Shown piece by piece: positions 58,909 through 64,000 of a DNA stretch of 64,000 bases. The notes beneath the pieces were generated by a model. That model saw only the letters and a list, made by a program, of their open reading frames with translations. It was not told the origin of the DNA and searched no databases. The position numbers and the translations under genes are program-made. This DNA comes from Chrysomallon squamiferum (taxonomy: Eukaryota > Mollusca > Gastropoda > Neomphalida > Peltospiridae): assembly GCA_012295275.1 (NCBI GenBank), contig CM022679.1, forward strand, positions 18,283,342 to 18,347,341. Reading direction: 5' to 3'. Within the stretch, counting starts at the first letter, position 1, and each line of letters opens with the position of its first letter.

Positions 58909-59910
58909 AACAAAAAGCCTGCAACATCTGCAAAATTAACTGATCGATACATCCAAAACATTATTCAACTTGCTAGCCAACCGTTTAACACATGTATTAT
59001 AATAGTTTCTGTGTTAAACTGTACTTAAGCAGAAATTCGATAAATCAGCCCATATAGGTATATTCTAACAGGTTTGGATAATTTAACATGATCGTAGAAT
59101 AAAATTATTGACTCGAGTTAATAACTGCAGTTAAAATGTTAAATACCGTTATTTTGATTAATCTAAAAATTGTCGAGAAGATATTTATTTTTCCATCATA
59201 ATTCAGATTCCTTATCTAAGAACTGTATATTAATAATTTAATACGGTTTTGTCTTTTAATTAAACAATATCTTTATTTCATTTGTCTTATGTATCGATAG
59301 TAATATCATTTTGCTGTCCTGTGTGACAGATATAATTATGAATCAATTAAATTTCATTAAATGTTGTTAGTAATCTTTGGACTTGTTCTTTTTACAAAGA
59401 AATAATTGTATAAACAGTGTGCTTTTGTATGTTCAATAATGTACAATAATCCTTCTTCATTTTTCTTAATGCTGTCGTTATTGTCGACTTTTTATTGTTG
59501 CCGTTGCTTTATTAGTATCATCATCATCATCATTACCCGCAACTGCAGCAGCAGCAGCATCGTCATTACCATTATCAGCATTGTAATTTTAACAGCTAAT
59601 TTCCAGTTAACAGCACCTCCGATTTGAAGTAAATATATCATTTACTTTCATTGTAACAGCTGGGTCTTTATTCGATTTTTAACAGCTTTCAAAGATCTTA
59701 TTTAACAGCAGTTAATCTCAAAACATTTCACTTAACTACTTTGTGATACAGAGGGAACTTTGCATAAAACATTATAAACTTGTACCTTTATTTCTACATC
59801 CATAGTGATGCACAAAATAGTTTGTAATATAAAGCGTAGTATGCTGAAAAAAAATTATTATCACTGGGTATAAAATTAAGAAAAAAATAAAAATAAAATA
59901 ATAATAATAA

Positions 59911-59912
<2 letters not shown>

Positions 59913-59941
<29 letters not shown>

Positions 59942-59946
59942 AAGAA
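59913..59946. repeat. (GAA)n microsatellite
   Basis: About 11 pure GAA units. They produce a serine-rich minus-strand frame that is not a gene. Confidence 0.95.
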
Positions 59947-61085
59947 AAAACAAAAAGGCTTGGATTCAAAATGTTATTCAAAAATAATTTATGGAATTCT
60001 ACTGTTAGGTGCATTTTATCGACAAAAACAAATGATCGAAGAAAGATTTCCTTGATTTGTCTTTCTGTTTGTACGACAGCAGTCATAATGTTCGGGTTGG
60101 TTTGGCTAGGTAAGTAACTGTGATATTATTTGAAGATTAAAACCATATCGACAAGACTCTATCTGTGTTTTTGTCTCTTTGTTCTGTCTTTCTCACTCTT
60201 CTGTATTTCTGTCTCATGTGGATCTTTCGCGGCACAATGTTTGAAAATCGTTATTCTGTGTAAAATATTTGACTTCAGATTTACATTTTCTGTCGTACTG
60301 AATCTCTCTCTGCCGCTCTCTCACTCTCTTGTCTATCTGTGTGTCCTTTTCTGCCAAAAATTAGAACATTTCAAAAATCATATTTCTCTAAATATTACTA
60401 ATTGTAGGCAGCTTTGTCTATAACGCCATTACTATTATTATTCGATTTGGAAATCACTTGTTGTTGTCAGAAACAAATATAGCAATTACTTTAACGTATG
60501 CAACATACATACATACATACATACATGCACGCGCCTTCCATATTATGGAATATATTCAGATTTAGTTTGTTTCTGAAGACCAGTCCATCTGAAGACATCT
60601 AAAAATAATAAACTTGCTAAGATGCTGAATTTATCATTTTATATATATATGCCTACAATATATGTATATTTGTATGTATGTTTGTTTTTAAAAAAGCCGT
60701 GGTAAAAAAAAATCACTGCGAGCTGTTTGTGTGCATTAATTGCATTTTGTTAACAATGGTCGATAGAACAGATACCATGAGCACTCAAAAGTAAATAACA
60801 AGGACATTGTTTTTATTTATTTTTTTGCATTTCATATCTAACGATGGCTCGGCAGGAAACAGCAAACAGGTTTGTATCTATTATATAATTATAATTATTG
60901 ATACATGTGTATAGTATTAGTATTTCACAGGGTTTATTATTTTTTACTTTATTTAAAAAATTTGTGTTTTAATTACTTTGAATTTCATCAACATGTTACA
61001 AATGCGAAATATTTTAAATTCTTTATGTTATAATTGTTTGTTTTCACTAATAGTTTATCAGTTGGTTAAATAATAAATAATAAAT

Positions 61086-61118
<33 letters not shown>

Positions 61119-61349
61119 TTATACATTTTTTTTAAATAATCGATCTGAAAACTAATGTTATATAACAGTGTATATGTAAAACATTTACATATGGAAGTAT
61201 CGAATTATGCAGATGTCGAAGTTATTTAAGATATCGAGTTATATAAATATCGAAATGCTTACTTTGTTATTCTTTTCTTTTCTTTCTTTCTTTTTTTTCT
61301 TTTTTTTTGTCTTCTTTCTTTTCTTTCTTCCTTATTTTTTTGTCTTCTT

Positions 61350-61385
<36 letters not shown>

Positions 61386-61927
61386 ACAGTTCTCTCAACA
61401 AATCATTATTGATCAGTGTTTAATATCGTTAGCATTATAAAATGTGTATTTGTTTTTCTAATCTTGTAAAACATGTCTGTGAAAGAAAAAGCTTTTAAAA
61501 CATAATAACATTTACTAAAGAAGGTTCAAAAACATCTGTGTTGAGGATATGGTGAAAAACCATATTACCACCCAGTTTGTGACAACAGCCAAACATGCGA
61601 GAAAATTCACAAATATTATTAAAACTCTTACTTATTTTTATTTCACGCTGGCTAAATCAAAACATTATACATTGGGATTCTCTTGGTCTACATCGTGAAC
61701 TATGTATAAACTGAATTCGAAACTGATAATTTAAAAATATGTAACATCCAAATGGAAGTTTTCCTCGTTTTCTAATTATTTAAGTTTCACTTGACCGAAC
61801 GAAAAAGAAAAGTTTAGGAAATTTCACTCAGTAGAGATTTCGCCTTATTTATGTGCACCCTATACAAAATCTGGGACATTCTGCTTATAACCTTGTATAA
61901 GTAACGTAAATCCATTTCTGACTGCTT

Positions 61928-61977
61928 TCTGCGACGGACACGCCCGCTGATCTGTCAGAAAGCGTGCCCGTCGTAGA
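61928..61977. other. GC-rich hairpin
   Basis: TCTGCGACGGACACGC at 61928-61943 pairs with GCGTGCCCGTCGTAGA at 61962-61977 over 16 positions: 14 Watson-Crick pairs, one G.U and one A.C opposition. The loop is 18 bases. The arms are far richer in CpG than the surroundings. It lies about 310 bp before the sulfotransferase exon. A short run of TTTCAG repeats follows at about 62022-62040. Confidence 0.8.
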
Positions 61978-62290
61978 CGTGCTTCACAACAGTTTGCTCT
62001 ATTTAGCACGTTAATATTTTTCAGTTTCAGTTTCAGTTTCTGATTGCAATCTTCGGTTCTTTTTAGACGGAGCGACAAATCTACATTTATTTTTAACTGA
62101 CATGACTAATATAATCATTGTTAGAATTAAAATCCAGCGATCTTAAGCGCACCATAACTCAAAAATTTGATTTAAAATGAAAGCACTAGTAATTATATCC
62201 TTGTTATAACTTTGTTTATAATTTGTAACTGTCAACAGAAAAAAGAAACAATTTTTTTACATTTGTACTTCTTTTTTTACTTTCTTGAAG

Positions 62291-63385
62291 ATAATACGAT
62301 TGTCACAAGAAAATGCAACTAAATTTGACGATCCTTTGCGGGAAGAATTTGAACAGCGAATTTTAAAAACTGATGAAATATGCACCAAAAATGAGTCCGG
62401 CAGCACGGAAAACATCCTTGTCTTCAAGCCACTGAAGATGGCATATTGTGTTATACCTAAAATTGGCTGTACATTCTGGATTCGAATATTTCGCTTTCTG
62501 AATAACGATACTGGAGGAAAGGATATTGACAGTCCTTTCGATGTTAATTGGCAGACAGTCCATGATAGACAGAAGAGAACAATGAAGATTTATCGTCTTC
62601 AAAACGAGCAAGATGCAGAGGAAATGAAATCCATGACACGTTTTATGTTTGCCCGGAATCCATACTCTCGATTATGGTCGGCGTACATTAACAAATTATT
62701 TTTACCCAGCTACTGGTTGTTAACAGGAAGGAGAATTATTATTGGCAGGCCAAATGCAAGTTCACAGAGCTTAGAATGTGGCCATGATGTAACTTTTGAG
62801 GAATTTTTAAATTTCATAGCGAAAAGAGGTGCTCATTTTCCTGAGCGATTAGATGGTCATTGGCGACCCATCCAGTATTACTGTAATCCATGTATTTTTA
62901 ATCCTCACATCATAGCAAAACAAGAAACATTTTCAAGGGATATGAAATATATACTCAAACTGTTCAATCTTAGTTACTTGTTGAAAAACTATTCACATAA
63001 AAATCACATGGAAAATGAAATAAAAAGTATTTCCAAATATGCATTTTTCGAGAAGCAAAGAATTCCAGCTAAGTGTTTGTCTAACAATCTTATAGAGAAA
63101 AGACTGTGGAAAGCACTGCAAATTAATGGATTTTTGCCGCTAGATGAAAACTGGCTTGACGAGAAGTATTCAGAAAAAGAACCCGGTTACAATAATTTTA
63201 TACAAATAGCTATAAAAGCGTTCCAGAAAAACATCAACACTCTGAAGGAATGGAATTTGAAAAGAACAGAAATTATGATCAGTGCTTACAAGCAAGTAGC
63301 CAAATCACTTTTAGATAAAATTATTGATATTTTTAAAAAAGATTTTGAATATTTTGGTTATACAACAAACGTCAATTTAATTTAA
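62291..63385 (+). CDS. Carbohydrate sulfotransferase (HNK-1ST/CHST family), 5'-partial
   Basis: This is a Golgi enzyme that transfers sulfate from PAPS to a glycan (Sulfotransfer_2 family, related to CHST8-14). This one exon encodes 364 residues and the stop. It begins after a pyrimidine-rich acceptor ending CTTGAAG at 62290; there is no ATG at the frame start, so an upstream exon with the signal anchor is missing. The 5'-phosphosulfate-binding site is VIPKIGCTFW at residues 54-63 of the exon (family PKxxCTxW). The 3'-phosphate-binding site is ARNPYSRLWSAY, with the canonical R-x7-S spacing. Then come HWRPIQYYCNPCIFNPHII and KQETF, matching the family's HWxPxxxxCxPC block. The C-terminus DFEYFGY resembles the usual DFxxFGY ending. 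Coding density is clean and no frameshift is seen. Glycan specificity cannot be read from the sequence. Confidence 0.88.
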   Translation: MIRLSQENATKFDDPLREEFEQRILKTDEICTKNESGSTENILVFKPLKMAYCVIPKIGCTFWIRIFRFLNNDTGGKDIDSPFDVNWQTVHDRQKRTMKIYRLQNEQDAEEMKSMTRFMFARNPYSRLWSAYINKLFLPSYWLLTGRRIIIGRPNASSQSLECGHDVTFEEFLNFIAKRGAHFPERLDGHWRPIQYYCNPCIFNPHIIAKQETFSRDMKYILKLFNLSYLLKNYSHKNHMENEIKSISKYAFFEKQRIPAKCLSNNLIEKRLWKALQINGFLPLDENWLDEKYSEKEPGYNNFIQIAIKAFQKNINTLKEWNLKRTEIMISAYKQVAKSLLDKIIDIFKKDFEYFGYTTNVNLI

Positions 63386-63839
63386 TATATTATTATTTTT
63401 TTATTGTATTATATTATTATATTAAATTATTTAATTCATTTTTTGTTATTTTGTTTTATTGACTTTCTAATATGGAAATGTACATGCACAGATCAATGTA
63501 ACAGTTTTTTATTTTTATTTTTTTATCTTTTATTATTATTTTTTTGTTGATTTTCCTGTGCCTGATTTTGAAATAATTTTGAAAGTTGCCATCCACGATG
63601 TTAAACTGTACATTGGTCCTGAAAACATAATACGAAGGGGACGCTATCGTCCATGGGGATAATCATTGCATATTCAGCAAGTTTTATAAAACACTATTCT
63701 GCATCTCTAATAATTAATTCCATCAAAGGATGTAAGGGATCTAATTTAATCTGCATTTTACCATTATAATCATAAATATCTTTATCTTTTTTTATTCTTT
63801 TTTTTTTTTTTATCTTAAAATGAATAGTGAAATAACAGA
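63386..63839. other. Sulfotransferase 3' flank
   Basis: AT-rich sequence after the stop, with no other gene evident. A small stretch with higher GC at 63585-63660 (CCATCCACGATG, GGGGACGCTATCG) may be another repeat fragment. Confidence 0.45.
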
Positions 63840-63919
63840 TTTGTATGTCATTTAATTTGTATCTTGGCCCTCCTCCATAGCTGTATGGCACCCTCTCTCC
63901 AAAAGGTTGCCGATCCCTG
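63840..63919 (-). mobile_element. hAT-type terminal sequence
   Basis: The minus strand from 63919 begins CAGGGATCGGCAACCTTTTG. This closely resembles the CAGGGGTCGGCAACC termini of hAT/Charlie-like elements. The partner end is not clear; it may lie near 63680 or be lost. Confidence 0.6.
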
Positions 63920-64000
63920 GCATAAACTTTTTAATCAGTTTTCACTATTATACTAGTACTCATGTGGTTTGTTCTGTATTATATACATAAAAAAAGTGAA

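Larger units (their letters stand above)
57991..62290. other. Microsatellite-rich DNA upstream of the sulfotransferase exon
   Basis: Probably an intron of, or upstream region to, the sulfotransferase gene. It holds (AT)n at 58514-58564, (AAT)n then (AAAT)n at 58830-58908, (GAA)n at 59913-59946, short ATC/CAG runs near 59516-59560, CATA repeats at 60507-60525, poly(T) near 61350-61381 and a GC-rich hairpin at 61928-61977. Frames at 59406-59627 and 59772-60086 are translations of simple repeats. Confidence 0.6.

Noticed and set aside
59772-60086. Minus-strand frame with poly-Ser and poly-Tyr
   Set aside because: It is a translation of the (GAA)n and (AAT)n microsatellites.
60844-60869. ATG plus eight codons ending in a GT donor, as a first exon for the sulfotransferase
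   Set aside because: Its phase would place a TAA at the beginning of the 62291 exon, so the two cannot be joined directly, and it encodes no membrane anchor.
62285-62290. TTG at 62285 as the start codon of the sulfotransferase
   Set aside because: It is a TTG within a splice-acceptor pyrimidine tract. The first two codons are intronic and the exon starts at 62291.

Overview
This window is eukaryotic, AT-rich animal DNA. It has spliced genes with GT-AG introns, long intergenic stretches, many microsatellites and several families of DNA transposon remnants. The protein sequences, the repeat load and the many (CT)n, (AT)n, (AAT)n and (AAAT)n tracts suggest a lophotrochozoan, most likely a mollusc and perhaps a cephalopod. 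That placement is an inference and rests on no diagnostic marker. I saw no tRNA, rRNA, CRISPR array or prokaryotic feature.

Layout. (1) About 1.7-17.6 kb, plus strand: TBL3/UTP13, a WD40 ribosome-biogenesis protein. I could place 22 coding exons in consistent phase; only the first ~10-15 codons are missing. (2) 18.8-24.7 kb, minus strand: a complete five-exon DNAJC12-like J-domain co-chaperone, tail-to-tail with TBL3. (3) 24.8-34.8 kb, plus strand: a complete ten-exon SIRT1 deacetylase, head-to-head with DNAJC12 and separated from it by only ~106-127 bp. (4) 34.9-50.5 kb: mostly non-coding sequence with transposon remnants. (5) 50.5-57.9 kb, minus strand: an unrecognised four-coding-exon gene for a ~476-479 aa acidic, probably disordered protein, with an MGGC N-terminus, a DSGIGS motif, a 5' UTR intron and a 3' UTR intron. 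(6) 58-62.3 kb: microsatellite-rich DNA with one GC-rich hairpin. (7) 62.3-63.4 kb, plus strand: the catalytic exon of a Golgi carbohydrate sulfotransferase (HNK-1ST/CHST type), without its N-terminal anchor exon.

The most interesting points are: the DNAJC12-SIRT1 bidirectional arrangement, which matches the gene order of vertebrate genomes; a ~200-bp-arm inverted repeat inside a TBL3 intron that could form long double-stranded RNA; a Tigger-like element nested inside another dispersed repeat, one of three related copies that all keep an N-terminal helix-turn-helix region but lack the transposase catalytic domain; and the uncharacterised MGGC/DSGIGS gene. I found no clearly new multi-gene system.
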